Assembly: GCA_963693085.1 (NCBI GenBank)
Contig: OY856411.1
Location: 1,349,472,050 to 1,349,536,049 of the forward strand
Reading direction: 5' to 3'
DNA: 64,000 bases
Origin: Alisma plantago-aquatica
Lineage: Eukaryota; Streptophyta; Magnoliopsida; Alismatales; Alismataceae
Under the pieces are notes generated by a model. The model searched no databases. It was not told where the DNA came from and worked only from the letters and a program-made list of their open reading frames with translations. Of this stretch, positions 22,296 through 36,067 are shown piece by piece (position 1 is the first letter of the stretch; the number at the start of each line of letters is the position of its first letter). The position numbers and the translations under genes were made by a program.

Positions 22296-25200
22296 TTCTC
22301 CCGCTTTTTGAAGATGACAAACCATTCCATAAATGTATTGAAAGCTTTTAAGTAAAATCATACCTTTAGAGAAACCTAGGGGTTTCAAATAAGATTGAGC
22401 TCATATGCTCCCCCTCAATTGATGTTATTTCTCCTGCATGGTTAGCTTTCATAACATTTATAGAATATTATGTCTTCTACTCATATATGTTCTACACATA
22501 TATGTCTTCTCTCATTCACCTTCTCCCCTTTACATGGACATACTTCTCCTCTTCATGTAAGACATGCCTTCTTCCTCTTTTATCAAAAGAAGACATACCT
22601 TTCTCCCCCTTTGTCATTTCAAAAGGTGGGGATATGAAGAAATAAGAAACACCACTTGTTAAGAGATAGGTGATAACAAAAGGTTATATAAAGAGAGTAG
22701 AAGATCAAAGATAGGGGATTGTCCAAGCATATAAAGAAAAGCAAGTTAAAGAATATACTTGAACAACCCAAAATGCAAGATAAAGTGTTACAGAAAAACA
22801 ATAAATCGCAATTTTGACCCTCAAGATGACAGAATTTGCCCAAAACGCATCAGGGCTCATGGCAAAGTGTTGAGTCTTGCTTAGATGGTCGTTTCTGCAT
22901 GAAAAACACTTATCTTACACCAAAAACTGAAATTGGAGCAAAATCTGCATAAAATCCAAACAAACTCCAATTTCTACATGTAATGTAGATCTATGCACCC
23001 TGCATCACAAAGTTATGCAAGCAACTAAAGATATTAGATATGCAATTCAAGGAACAAGCTTGAGCATGTATGAGACAAGATACAAGCATAGCATATATAT
23101 GAGCAAAGATGCCAATTATAAACAAGGCTAGAACTACATGTATATGAACTACTAGTATATGATATCACAAGTTAGGACTACTAGTAGGATCTAGATCATA
23201 GCAAGAAATACCAAAAGATACACAAGATAGATCAAGCTATGAGTATATGTAGAGATATATACAAACAAATAGATATGCAATTTTAGAAGCATGGAAGGAT
23301 ATAACTCAGCTAACAAATATGCACCATTACCAAAAGATGATTACCACTAAGAACCTCAAGGTTGTATCAATACAAGATATACACCTAGATAGATGTAGCA
23401 AGTTAGAGTACAATGGAAGCAATTTTAGACACAACCAAGAGATCCAAAGAGATCATCATCAAAACCTACAAAACAACTCAAAGCAAGTAATTGCATGATA
23501 TAGGTATACCAATTTAGAGCAATTAGAAAGATAGAGTTGTAAGTAAGATAGGCAATTTAGAACATTGCAATATGTGTATATAAAGGTACCAAATGAGAGT
23601 GCCAAAGAATAAAGCCATTGGTTGAGAAAATCTAGTTGAGAGGGAAATTCTCATTCAATAAGCCAAATGTATATTCTGTGTACAGTGTTATCGGTCGAGT
23701 TCTGTATATTGACAACTCGACCAATGACAGTAGCTGGCAACACCCATTGGTGCCCATCGGTCGAGTTTCTATCAGGACAAACTTGACCGACAGAGCTGCT
23801 ATCAAAAGGCACATATATTTCATAAAAACATATTTAAAGGCATGCTAAAAATATAAGCCATATCCAAACATGTGTAAGCAAGTTAGTAATGCACTATGAA
23901 AGCATTAGAAACAGTTTTTGAGAAAGAGTGTGAAGAGAAACACAAAATACCACTTTTGACTCAAAAACCATATGTATAGTGCCCACTAACTTGACAAAAA
24001 CAAGTTAGAAATGTTATAAGCAGTAAAACATTTACCTTTGTTCTTACCATTCATTTTCCACTTGTTGTCACCCTCTACACATCTCACCTTTCTTCTTTCA
24101 TGTGGATTGACAAGTCAATTTGCAATTCAATAGCTCAAGTGAATCCATTTGCAAGTACCTACAAGAAGAAAGTTAAAATGGTCCCCAATCATGTTTTTGG
24201 GTCCAGAGGGGTTAGCTTAGAAACTCAAGTCCAATTGCTCTTGGGTGCTTTCCTAAAAGGACAACAAGTAGAATAATTACCAAAATCATTGCAATAGTTG
24301 TATGTGCCCATAGTCTTGGAACTAGAGGATTCTTCATGGAAGATCGGAGGTCATTTACCTTTGTTGTTCCTTTGAGTACCATCATACCCCAAACCATGTC
24401 TACCAATTTGTTTAGTAGTATGGTGTAGGATATCATTAAGGCTCTTCTTACCAACTAAGAATCTTTGCAAAGAGGATCTCAAACTATCATTATCATGCTT
24501 AAGAGAAGCAATAGTTAAAGTATGCTCTTCATTAGAACTAGGCATAAGAGATTCAGCTTCTAGAAATCTAATCTTATCAAGAAAACTAGCATTTCCAAGT
24601 TTAAGAGAATCTACTTGACTAAGACAATCATATTTATCATCAAGTAAGCAAGAATTAGCATGTTCAAGATCGTCTAGTTCTACATGCAAATTATCAACAA
24701 TTCTAGCACGGTTTTTCTTTTTCCTTTTATAAGACTTAAGAGAGGCACGGGTATCATGAATAATAGCAATCAAAGATTCTTTATCTAAATAGTTTAGAAT
24801 TACCTCACTTGAGTCCTTACTTATTGATGCCATAAGAGTAAAATGGCATTCTCCTTCATCACTAGAGCTTGAGCTATCACTTGACTCTTCACTTGATTCT
24901 TCACTTGAGCTTGAGTTGGAGGAGTCACTTGAGCTTGAGTGGCACTTATCTTCTCTTTTCTTGTGATGATGGGTCTTTATAACTTGTGGGTAATCTATCT
25001 TGAAGTGACCCTTCTTTCCATACTTGAGGCACCGGATGGAGGAGGACTTGCCTTTGTAGAGTTTACCCTTAGAGTACATGGCATCTTCTTTAGCTTGATA
25101 GGATGGAGAAGCTTGTCCCATGATAGCTTAAATTTGAGCCTTCATTTCAGCCTTCTTCATTCTCTTTAGCTCTTTCTCTTCTTGTCTTTCAACTTCCTCC

Positions 25201-25866
25201 CTCTTGCCAAGAGTGGCTTCATGTGCTTGTAGATTTCCAATGAGCTTTTCAATAGGGACATCTTTAAGAGACCTTGCTTCTTCAATGGAAGTCACTTTGG
25301 GTTCCCATCTCTTGGGGATAGTTCTAAGGATCTTTGAGTTGATCTCTCCTCTAGACATAGGATGACCTAGAACCACAAGACCATTCTCAATGGTTTTGAG
25401 CCTAGAGTACATGTTGGATACCTCTCCTCCTTTCCCATCTTGAAATTCTCAAATAGCCCTTTGAGCATGTAGACTTTGATTTCCTTCACTTGATTTGTCC
25501 CCTCATAAGTGATGCATAGCTTTCTCCATACCTCATAGGTTGTTTCACATGAAGAAATCCGGTTGAACTCGGTGGGGGTCATGGAGGCATAGAGGATGTG
25601 CATGGCTCTAGCATTCAAGGTTGCTTTTTTCAATGTAGCTTCATCCCATTCTTCAATCTTTGTCTTTGGTAGCATGTATGGGTTGTTCACCATTTTCCAC
25701 ATCTCAAGACTTGATCCTTCGATGTATAATTGAAGCCTTCTTCTCCATTAGAGGAAATTTCTCTCATTAAAGATTGGAAGGTTGATCAAGTATCTCCCTC
25801 CTTGATAGTCACACATCTTCTCCTACTTGTTGAAGTATGCTTGGAGAATCCTGCTCTGATACCAAT
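22296..25866 (-). mobile_element. array internal domain 2
   Basis: Primer site at 25853-25864 (TGGTATCAGAGC in the sense strand), gag 25816-24189, and polypurine tract 22296-22313, where one G is replaced (AAAAAGCGGGAGAA). Hairpins of the CGGTCGA type occur at about 23690-23790. No pol. The 22314-24188 stretch holds no gene. Confidence 0.87.
24189..25816 (-). pseudogene. gag of unit 2 (broken)
   Basis: Start ATG at 25814-25816 (MCDYQGG, so residue 2 differs from other units). A TAA at 25748-25750 follows RNFL, identical to the lesion in unit 5. A frameshift lies near 25413-25445, and a stop occurs near 25121-25128 between KAQI and MGQASPSYQ. The first knuckle reads CLKYGKKGHFKIDY, having lost two of its four ligands. 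The acidic Ser/Glu stretch and coiled coil are readable from 24940 to 24500. Confidence 0.87.
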
Positions 25867-27472
25867 TATTGGATCCTAGATGGGTGATTAGCTACTCTAG
25901 AGGGGGGTGAATAGAGTTGAATGCACTTAAAAAAAATTCATTAGACCTTCAAGATATATCACAAGATAAGGTTGCTAAATAGGAAATTTGAGTGCAACTA
26001 AAACATGCATAGCAAATGAGAGAGAGATTGAACATACACCAATTGATAAGATGTTTTAGAGTGGCTCCACACTTCAAACTAGAAGTGAGTCAGTCCACTA
26101 CCTAGAGAGGTCAACCTCTAGGATTTCTTAACCTTGCATCTACATTATATTCATTATAAGAGACATAATACATGACCACCAAAGGACTTACCTATCCAAT
26201 ACAAAGAGTATTCAACCTTACCAAGGACTTACCCACTTTACAAGAGTCTTCCACCTTCTTCCAAGGACTTACCTACTCTTGCACAAGTCTTCAGCCTTGA
26301 AGGAATTACCCACTCTTCTTGGATCTTCCGCCTTTGACTTCAACTTCACTCGGAGAAGCTTCCACCGAGGACTTACCCACTTGAGCAAGGAGTCTTCTAC
26401 CTTCAACAAGGGCTTACCCACTCTTGCTCCAAGTCTTCATCCTTGATCTTCACCAAGGGACGCCTTCCCTTATTCTTCTTCACCTCTCTTATCTAAGAGA
26501 GAGAACCTTCATCTTCATGGTTGAAACGAGAGATAGGGATGTGGTGGAAGTGAGAACCTTACAAGATATACATGTAGGACGAGCTCTCTTACAAATATCC
26601 TGCTCACTCTAATGGATGTAGTAAGTGATTAAGCTTAGAGAGAGAGAGAGTAGGTTGTAGGAAGCACTCAACTATAGAATAGGAACCTCACATAGAGTTT
26701 GCATTGAATGCTCAACCTTGGAATGAAGCCCAATGGGTCCTATTTATAGTTGGGGGTGCCTCTTAGCCTTTGGGAACACTTGAGAACGAAAACTAGTCAT
26801 TTTGTGGCTTGCAACGGATATATTTTCACTTGTTGCAACTCCATAATGGCTAGAAGCACTTTCTGCACTTTTCTATACAGTGCAATAGGTCAAGTTTCTA
26901 TAAGGGTAACTCGGCTGATAGAATAAAAGACAAAGCCAATATTCAGACCATCGGTCGAGTTTGTCCTGGGGAAACTCGACCGACCAATGAAAATGGAATT
27001 GGTCAAGTACTCCATCGGTCGAGTTCTGTGAAGTGTAAACTTAACTAATCAAAAGTCATTTTCAAGATCCAATCAGGATCGGTCGAATTTGCAACTCACA
27101 GAACTCGATCGATGAACAGCCTGATGTGAATTTTGGAAAATGGCTTTTGAGTGCTTAAACATTCGATCTAAGTGCTCCTGATTTTTTCTAAGCTTAATTA
27201 CAAGTCATACAATCATTACAAGTGATTTACAACATGATTCTACTTGGTTTACATCATATTACAAAAATGTGCACTTGTATTGACTTTGACTTGTCTTTTA
27301 TCCAATTTGATATGCGCAAGTTAGGGCATTTGGAGTGTGTCTATACCTAATCTGAAATCACTCAAGTAGAGACATTAGACACCAATATGTGGAATGGTTA
27401 GTCATCATCAAAACATGGGTTTAGTCAATTTAGACATGAGTCAACATTGACCTAATTGACCTTGAGTCAATA
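25867..27472 (-). mobile_element. array LTR 3
   Basis: 1606 bp. Both termini have lost the canonical dinucleotide: it starts TATTGG rather than TGTTGG and ends CAATA rather than CAACA. TATA at 26753-26758. Hairpin cluster 26885-27113, with a perfect second hairpin at 26952-26982. It shares the TA start and CTCGGCTGATAG in hairpin 1 with LTR 6. Confidence 0.9.
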
Positions 27473-30400
27473 TTCTCCCCCTTTTTGAAGATGACAAACC
27501 ATTCCATAAATGCATTGAAAGCTTTTAAATAAAATCATACCTTCAGAGAAACCTAGGGGTTTCTAATAGGGTTGAGCTCATATGCTCCCCCTTAATTGAT
27601 GCTATTTCTCCTGCATGGTTAGCTTTCATAATGTTTATAGAATACTATGTCTTCTACTCATATATGTTCTACACATATATGTCTTCTCCCATTTACCTTC
27701 TCCCCTTTACATGGACATACTTCTCCTCTTCATGTAATACATGCCTTCTTCCTCTTTTATCAAAAGAATACATACCTTTCTACCCCTTTGTCATTTCAAA
27801 AAGTGAGGGTATGAAGAAATAAGAAACACCACTTGTTAAGAGAGAGGATATAACAAAAAGTTATATAAGGAGAGTAGAATATCACAAATAGGGGCTTGTC
27901 CAAGCATAGAAAGAAAAAAAAAGCAAGTTAAAGAATATACTTGAACAACCCAAAATGCAAGATAAAGTGTTGCAGAAAAATAATAAATCACAATTTTGAC
28001 CCTCAAGATGATAGAATTTGCCCAAAAGGCATCAGGGCTCATGGCAACGCGATGAGTCTTGCTTAGAAGACCGTTTCTGCATGAAAAATACTAGTCTTGC
28101 ACCAAAAACGGAAATTGGAGCAAAATCTGCATAAAATCTAAACAAACTCCAATTTCTACATATAATGTAGATCTATGCACCCTGCATCACAAAGTTATGC
28201 AAGAAACTCAAGATAGTAGATATGCAATTCAAGGAACAAGCTTGAGCATGTATGAGACAAGATACAAGCATAGCATATATATGAGCAAAGATGCCAATTA
28301 TAAACAAGGCTAGAAGTACATGTATATGAACTACTAGTATATGATATCACAAGTTAGGACTACTACTAGGATCTAGATCATATCAAGAGATACTAAAAGA
28401 TACACAAGATAGATCAAGCTATGAGTATATGTATAGATATATCCAAACAAAGAGATATGCAATTTTAGAAGCATGGAAGGATATAACTCACTAACAAATA
28501 TGCACCATTACCAGAATAAGATTACCACTAAGAACCTCAAGGTTGTATAAATACAAGATATACACCTAGATAGATATAGCAAGTTAGAGTACAACAGAAG
28601 CAATTTTAGACACAACTAAGAGATCCAAAAAGATCATCATCAAAACCTGCAAAACAACTCAAAGCAAGTAATTGCAAGATATAGGTATACCAATTTAGAG
28701 CAATTATAAAGATAGAGTTGTAAGCAAGTTAGGCAATTTAGAACATGGTAATATGTGTATATAAAGGTACCAAATGAGAGTGCCAAATAATAAAGCCATT
28801 GGTTGAGAAAATCTAGTTGAGAGGGAAATTCTCATTCAATAAGCCAAATGTATATTTTGTGCACAATGTTATCGGTCGAGTTCTGTATATTGAAAGCTCA
28901 ACCGATGATAGTTGATGGCAACACCCATTGGTGCCCATCAGTCGAGTTTCTATCAGGACAAACTCGACCGATAGAGTTGTTGTCAAAAGGCACATATATT
29001 TCATAAAAACATATTTAAAGGCATGCTAAAAATATAAGCCATATCCAAACATGTGTAAGCAAGTTCGTAATGCACTATGAAAGCATTAGAATTAGTTTTT
29101 GAGCAAGAGTGTGAATAGAAACACAAAATACCACTTTTGACTCAAAAACCATATGTATAGTGCACACTAACTTGACAAAAACAAGTTATAAATGGTTATA
29201 TGCAATAAAATCTTTACCTTTGTTCTTACCATTCCTTTTACACTTGTTGTCACCCTCTACACATCTCACCTTTCTTCTTTTATGTGGATTGACAAGTCAA
29301 TTTGCAATTCAATATCTCAAGTCAATCCATTTGCAAGTACCTACAAGAATAAATATTAAATGGTCCCCAATCATGTTTTTGAGTCTAGAGGGGTTAGCTT
29401 AGCAACCCAAGTCCTATTTCTCTTGGGTGCTTTCCTAAAAGGACAACAAGTACAATAATGATCAAAATCATTGCAATAGTTGCATGTTCCCATAGTCTTG
29501 GAACTAGAGGATTCTCCATGGAAGATTGGAGGTCCTTTACCTTTGTTGTTCCATTGACTACCATCATACCCCAAACCATGTCTACCAATTTGTTTGGTAG
29601 TATGGTGTAGGATATCATTAAGGATCTTCTTACCAACTAAGAATATTTGCAAAGAAGATCTCAAATTGTCATTATCATGCTTAAGAGAAGCAATAGTTAA
29701 AGTATGCTCTGCATTAGAACTAGGCATAATAGGTTGAGCTTTTAGAAATCTAATATTATCAAGCAAACTAGCATTTTCAAGTTTAAGAGTATCTACTTGA
29801 CTAAGACAATTATTTTTATCATCTAGAAAGCAAGAATTAGCATGTTCAAGATCATTTAGTTCTACATTTAAATTATCAACAATTCTAGCAAGCTTTTTCT
29901 TTTTCCTTTTATAAGACTGAAGAGAGGCACAGGTATCATGAGCAATAGCAATCAAAGATTCCTTATCTAAAGATTTTAGATTTACCTCACTTGAATCCTT
30001 ACTTGTTGATGCCATAAGATCAAAATGGCATTCTCCTTCATCACTAGAGATTGAGCTACCACTTGACGCTTCCCTTGATTCTTCACTTGAGCTTGAGTGG
30101 CACTTATCTTCTCTTTTCTTGTGATGATGGGTTTTTATAACTTGTGAACAATCTATCTTGAAGTGACCCTTCTTTCCACACTTGAGGCACCGGATGGAGG
30201 AGGACTTGCCTTTGTAGAGTTTACCCTTGGAGTACATGGCATCTTCTTTAGCTTGAGAGGATGGAGAAGCTTGTCCCATGATAGCTTCAATTTGAGCCTT
30301 CATTTCATCCTTCTTCATTCTCTTTATCTCTTTCTCTTCTTGTCTTTCTACTTACTCCCTCTTGTCAAGAGTGACTTCATGTGCTTGTAGATTTCCAATG

Positions 30401-31025
30401 AGCTCTTCAATAGGGACATCCTTAAAAGACCTTGCTTCTTCAATGGAAGTCACCTTGGGTTCCCATCTCTTGGGGAGAGTTCTAAGGATCTCTAAGTTGA
30501 TCTCTCCTCTAGACATAGGATGACCTAGAACCGCAAGACCATTTACAATGGTGTTGAGCCTTGAGTACATGTTGGCTATACTCTCCTCATTTCCCATCTT
30601 GAATTTCTCAAGGAGCCCTTTGAGAATGTAGACTTTGCTTTCCTTCACTTGATTTGTCCCCTCATAAGTGATGCATAGCTTTCTCCATACCTAATAGGTT
30701 GTTTCACATGAAGAAATTTGGTTGAACTCGGTGGGGGTCATTGAGGCATACAAGATGCGCATGGCTCTAGCATTCAAAGTTGCTTTCTTCAAGGTAGCTT
30801 CATCCCATTCTTCAATCTTTGTCTTTGGTAGCATGTATGGGTTATTCACCATTTGCCACATCTCAAGAATTTATCTTTGGATGTAGAATTGAAGCCTTCT
30901 TCTCCCATAGAGGAAATTGCTCCCATAAAATATTGGAAGGTTGATCAAGTATCTCCCTCCATGATAGTCACCCATCTTCTCCTACTTGTTGAAGTATGCT
31001 TGGAGAAGCTCGCTCTGATACCAAT
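27473..31025 (-). mobile_element. array internal domain 3
   Basis: Primer site 31012-31023, gag 30975-29371, and polypurine tract starting at 27473. CGGTCGA hairpins lie at about 28870-28975. No pol motif; 27491-29370 has no gene. Confidence 0.87.
29371..30975 (-). pseudogene. gag of unit 3 (broken, longest C-terminal frame)
   Basis: Start ATG at 30973-30975. The TAG at 30691-30693 after the ETT position is the same nonsense change as in unit 1. A further stop falls near 30355. The C-terminal half (30318-29371, 315 codons) is open and shows knuckle CLKCGKKGHFKIDC, the acidic Ser/Glu stretch (shorter here by about eight residues), the coiled coil, QIGRHGLGYDGSQ, and knuckle CNYCNDFDHYCTCC in which the usual Gly before His has changed. 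It ends KLTPLDSKT. Confidence 0.88.
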
Positions 31026-32502
31026 TGTTGGATCCTAGATGGGTGATTATACGCTCTAGAAGGGGGTGAATTGAGCTAAATGCACTTAAACAAAATTCAT
31101 TAGACCTTCAAGATATATCACAAGATAAAGTTTCTAAATAGGAAATTTGAGTGCAACTAAAACATGCATAGAAAGAGAGAGAGAGATTGAACATACACCA
31201 ATTGACAAGCTGTTTTAGAGTGGTTCCACACTTCAAACTAGAAGTGAGTCAGTCCACTACCTAGAGAGGTCAACCTCTAGGATTTCTTAACCTTGCATCA
31301 TCATTATATTCATTATAAGAGACACAATACATGACCACCAAATGACTTACCTATCCAATACAAAGAGTCTTCAACATTACCAAGGACTTACCCACTTTGC
31401 AAGAGTCTTCCGCCTTCTTCCAAGGACTTACCTACTCTTGCACAAGTCTTCAGCCTTCAAGGAATTACCCACTCTTCTTGGATCTTCCACCTTTGACTTC
31501 ACCTTCACTCGGAGAAGCTTCCACCAAGGACTTACCCACTTGAGCAAAGAGTCTTCTGCCTTCACCAAGGGCTTACCCACTCTTGCTCCAAGTCTTCAGC
31601 CTTGATCTTCACCAACGGATGCCTTCCCTTGTTCTTCTTCACCTCTATTATCTAATAGAGAGAACCTTCATCTTCATGGTTGAAATGAGAGATAGGGATG
31701 TGGTGGAAGTGAGAGCCTCACAAGATATACATGTAGGACGAGCTCTCTTACAAATCTCCTACTTACGCTAATGGATGTAGCAAGTGATTAAGCTTAGAGA
31801 GAGAGAGGAGACTGTAGGAAGCACTCAACTATAGAATAGGAACCTCACATAGAATTTGAATTGAATGCTCAACCTTGGAATGAAGCCCAAGGGGTCATGT
31901 TTATAGCCGGGGATGCCTCTTAGCCTTTGGGAACACTTTAGAATGAAAACTAGTTATTTTTTAGCTTGCAACAGATATATTTTCATTTGTTACAACTCCA
32001 CAATGGCTAGAAGCACTTTTCTGCACTTTTCCGTACAGTGCAATCGATCGAGTTTCTATAAGGGTAACTTGACCGATAGAGTAAAAGACAAAGCCGATAA
32101 TCAGACCATCGGTCGAGTTTGCAACTCACAGAACTCGATCGATGAACAGCCTGATGTGAATTTTGGAAAATGGCTTTTGAGTGTTTAAACATTCGATCTA
32201 AGTGCTCCTAATTTTTTCTAAGCTTAATTACAAGTCATACAATCATTACAAGTGATTTACAACATTATTCTAATGGATTTACATCATATTACAAAAATGT
32301 GCACTTGTATTGACTTTGACTTGTCTTTTCTCCAATTTGATATGCGCAAGTTAGGGCATTTGGAGTGTGTCTATACCTAATCTGAAATCACTCAAGTAGA
32401 GACATTAGACACCAATATGTGGAATGGTTAGTCATCATCAAAACACAGGTTTAGTCAATTTAGACGTGAGTCAACATTGACCTAATTGACCTTGAGTCAA
32501 CA
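31026..32502 (-). mobile_element. array LTR 4 (internal deletion)
   Basis: Only 1477 bp, with TG...CA ends. A 128-bp segment between the arm of hairpin 2 and the matching arm of hairpin 4 is missing, so CATCGGTCGAGTTT joins directly to GCAACTCACAG near 32120. TATA at 31900-31905. Its U3 is closest to LTR 1. Confidence 0.9.
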
Positions 32503-35500
32503 TTCTCCCCCTTTTTGAAGATGACAAACCATTCCATAAATGTATTGAAAGCTTTTAAGTAAAGTCATACCTTCAGAGAAACCTAGGGGTTTCAAATAGG
32601 ATTGAGCTCATACGTTCCCCCTCAATTGATGCTATTTCTCCTGCATGGTTAGCTTTCATAACATTTATAGAATACTATGTCTTCTACTCATATATGTTCT
32701 ACACACATATGTCTTCTCTCATTTACCTTCTCCCTTTTACATGGACATACTTCTCCTCTTCATGTAAGGCATGCCTTCTTCCTCTTTTGTCAAAAGAAGA
32801 CATACCTTTCTCCCCCTTTGTTATTTCAAAAAGTGGGGGTATGAATAAATAAGAAACACCACTTGTTAAGAGAGAGGAGATAACAAACAATTATATAAGG
32901 AGAGTAGAAGATCACAGATAGGGGCTTGTCCAAGCATAGAAAGAAAAGCAAGTTAAAGAATATACTTGAACAACCCAAAATGCAAGATAAAGTGCTGTAG
33001 AAAAATAATAAATCACAATTTTGACCCTCAAGATGACAGAATTTGCCCAAAAAGCATCAGGGCTTATGGCAAAGCGATGAGTCTTGCTTAGAAGGCCGTT
33101 TCTGCATGAAAAACACTAGTCTTGCACCAAAAACTAAAATTGGAGCAAAATCTGCATAAAATCCAAACATACTCCAATTTCTACATATAATGTAGATCTA
33201 TGCATCCTGCATCACAAAGTTATGCAAGCAACTCAAGATAGTACATATGCAATTCAAGGAACAAGCTTGAGAATTTATGAGACAAGATACAAGCATAGCA
33301 TATATATGAGCAAAGATGCCACTTATAAATAAGGCTAGTACTACATGTATATGAACTACTAGTAGATGATATCACAAGTTAGGACTACTAATAGGATCTA
33401 GATCATAGCAAGAGATACCAAAAGATACACAAGATAGATCAAGCTATGAGTAGATGTAGAGATATATCCAAACAAAGAGATATGCAATTTTAGGAGCATG
33501 GAAGGATATAACTCACTAACAAATATGTACCATTACCAGAATATGATTACCACTAAGAACCTCAAGTTTTTATCAATACAAAATATACACCTAGATAGAT
33601 GTAGCAAGTTAGAGTACAACGGAAGAAATTTTAGACACAACCAAGAGATCCAAAGAGATCATCATCAAAACCTGCAAAACAACTCAAAGCAAGTAATTGC
33701 AAGATATCGATATACCAATTTAGAGCAATTAAAAAGATAAAGTTGTAAGCAAGATAGGCAATTTAGAACATGGCAATATGCGTATATAAAGGTACCAAAT
33801 GAGAGTGCCAAAGAATAAGGCCATTGGTTGAGAAAATCTAATTGAGAGGGAAATTCTCATTCAATAAGCCAAATGTATATTCTGTGCATAGTGTTATCGG
33901 TCGAGTTCTGTGTATTGACAACTCGACCGATGATAGTTGCTGGCAACACCCATTGGTGCCTATCATTCAAGTTTCTATCAGGACAAACTTGACTGATAGA
34001 GATGTTGTCAAAAGGCACATATATTTCATAAAAACATATTTAAAGGCATGCTAAAAATATAAGCCATATCCAAACATGTGTAAACAAGTTAGTAATGCAC
34101 TATGAAAGTATTATAAACATTTTTTGAACAAGAGTGTGAAGAGAAACACAAAATACTACTTTTGACTCAAAAACCATATGTATAGTGCACGCTAACTTGA
34201 CAAAAACAAGGTAGAAATGGTTATAAGCAATAAAATCTTTACTTTTGTTCTTACCATTTCTTTTCCACTTGTTGTCACCCTCTACACATCTCACCTTTCT
34301 TCTTTCATGTGGATTGACAAGTCAATTTGCAATTCAATAGCTCAAGTCAATCCATTTGCAAGTACCTACAAGAAGAAAGATGAAATGGTCCCCATTCATG
34401 TTTTTGGGTCTAGAAGGGTTAGCTTAGCAACCCATGTCCTATTGCTCTTGGGTGCTTTCCTAAAAGGACAACAAGTAGAATAATGACCAAAATCATTGCA
34501 ATAGTTGCATGTACCCATAGTCTTGGAACTAGAGGATTCTTCGTGGAAGATTGGAGGTCCTTTACCTTTGTTGTTCCTTTGACTACCATCATACCCCAAA
34601 CCATGTCTACCAATTTGTTTGGTAGTATGGTGTAGGATATCATTAAGTATCTTCTTAACAACTAAGAATCTTTGCAAAGAAGATCTCAAACTGTCATTAT
34701 CATGCTTAAGAGAAGCAATAGTTAAATTATGCTCTTCATTAGAACTACGCATAAGAGGTTGATCTTCTAGAAATCTAATCTTATCAAACAAACTAGTATT
34801 TTCAAGTTTAAGAGAATCTACTTGACTAAGACAATCATTTTTATCATCAAGCAAGCAAGAATTAGCATGTTCAAGATCATCTAGTTCTACATTCAAATTA
34901 TCAACAATTCTAGCAAGCTTTTTCTTTTTCCTTTTATAAGACTTAAGAGAGGCATTGATATCATGAATAATAGCAATCAATGATTCTTTATCTAAAGAGT
35001 TTAGATTTACCTCACTTGAGTCCTTACTTGTTGATTCCATAAGAGCAAAATGGCATTCTCCTTCATTACTAGAGCTTGAGCTACCACTTGACTCTTCACT
35101 TGATTCTTCACTTGAGCTTGAGTTGGAGGAGTCACTTGAGCTTGAGTGGCACTTATATTCTCTTTTCTTGTGATGATGTGTCTTTAAAACTTGTGGGCAA
35201 TCTATCTTGAAGTGACCCTTCTTTCCATACTTGAGGCATGGAATGGAGGAGGACTTGCCTTTGTATAGTTTACCCTTGGAGTACATGGCATATTCTTTAG
35301 CGTGAGAGTATGGAGAAGCTTGTCCCATGATAGCTTCAATTTGAGCCTTCATTTCAGCCTTCTTGATTTTCTTTACCTCTTTCTCTTCTTGTCTTTCTAC
35401 TTCCTCCCTCTTGTCAAGAGTGGCTTCATTAGATTTCCAATGAGCTCTTCAATAGGGACATCCTTAAGAGACATTACTTCTTCAATGGAAGTCACCTTGG

Positions 35501-36067
35501 GTTCCCATCTCTTGGGGAGAGTTCTAAGGATCCTTGAGTTCATCTCTCCTCTAGACATAGGATGACCTAGAACCACAAGATCATTCACAATGGTGTTGAG
35601 CCTTGAGTACAGGTTGGCTAACCTCTCCTCCTTTCCCATCTTGAAGTTCTCAAGCACCCCTTTGAGCATGTAGAATTTTATTTCCTTCACTTGATTTGTC
35701 CCCTCATAAGTGATGCATAGCTTTCTCCATACCTCATAGGCTGTTTCACATGAAGAAATCCGGTTGAACTCGGTGGGGGTCATGGAGGCATAGAGGATGT
35801 GCATGGCTCTAGCATTCAAGGTTGCTTTTTTCAAGGTAGCTTCATCCCATTCTTCAATCTTTGTCTTTGGTAGCATGTATGGGATGTTCACCATTTGCCA
35901 CATCTCAAGACTTGATCCTTGGATGTAGAATTGAAGCCTTCTTCTCTAATAGAGGAAATTACTCCCATCAAAGATTGGAAGGTTGATCAAGTATCTCCTT
36001 CCTTAATAGTCACCCATCTTCTCCTACTTGTTGAAGTATGCTTGGAGAAGCCCGCTCTGATACCAAT
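32503..36067 (-). mobile_element. array internal domain 4
   Basis: Primer site 36054-36065, gag 36017-34396, and polypurine tract from 32503. Hairpin relics at about 33895-33995. No pol motif; 32521-34395 holds no gene. Confidence 0.87.
34396..36017 (-). pseudogene. gag of unit 4 (broken)
   Basis: Start ATG at 36015-36017. A TAG near 35945 interrupts SNFLY. The capsid part is open at 35903-35397 (WRKLCITYEGTNQVKEIKFY, then NLYSRLNTIVNDLVVLGHP). A small deletion near 35428 (TTCATTAGATTTCC lacks the usual TGTGCTTG) shifts the frame. The C-terminal 318 codons are open (35352-34396) but the first knuckle reads CLKYGKKGHFKIDC. The second knuckle is CNYCNDFGHYSTCC and the tail is SNRTWVAKLTLLDPKT. 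Confidence 0.88.

Noticed and set aside
15843..31605. An 87-codon plus-strand frame (MTYLSNTK...) recurring at 15843, 20985 and 31342
   Set aside because: It is antisense to the U5 repeats of the array LTR and recurs only because the LTR recurs.
18439..34054. A 70-codon plus-strand frame (MRGKFSFNK...) recurring in units 1, 2 and 4
   Set aside because: It spans the non-coding hairpin region of the internal domain and has no motif; conservation reflects copy identity of the units.
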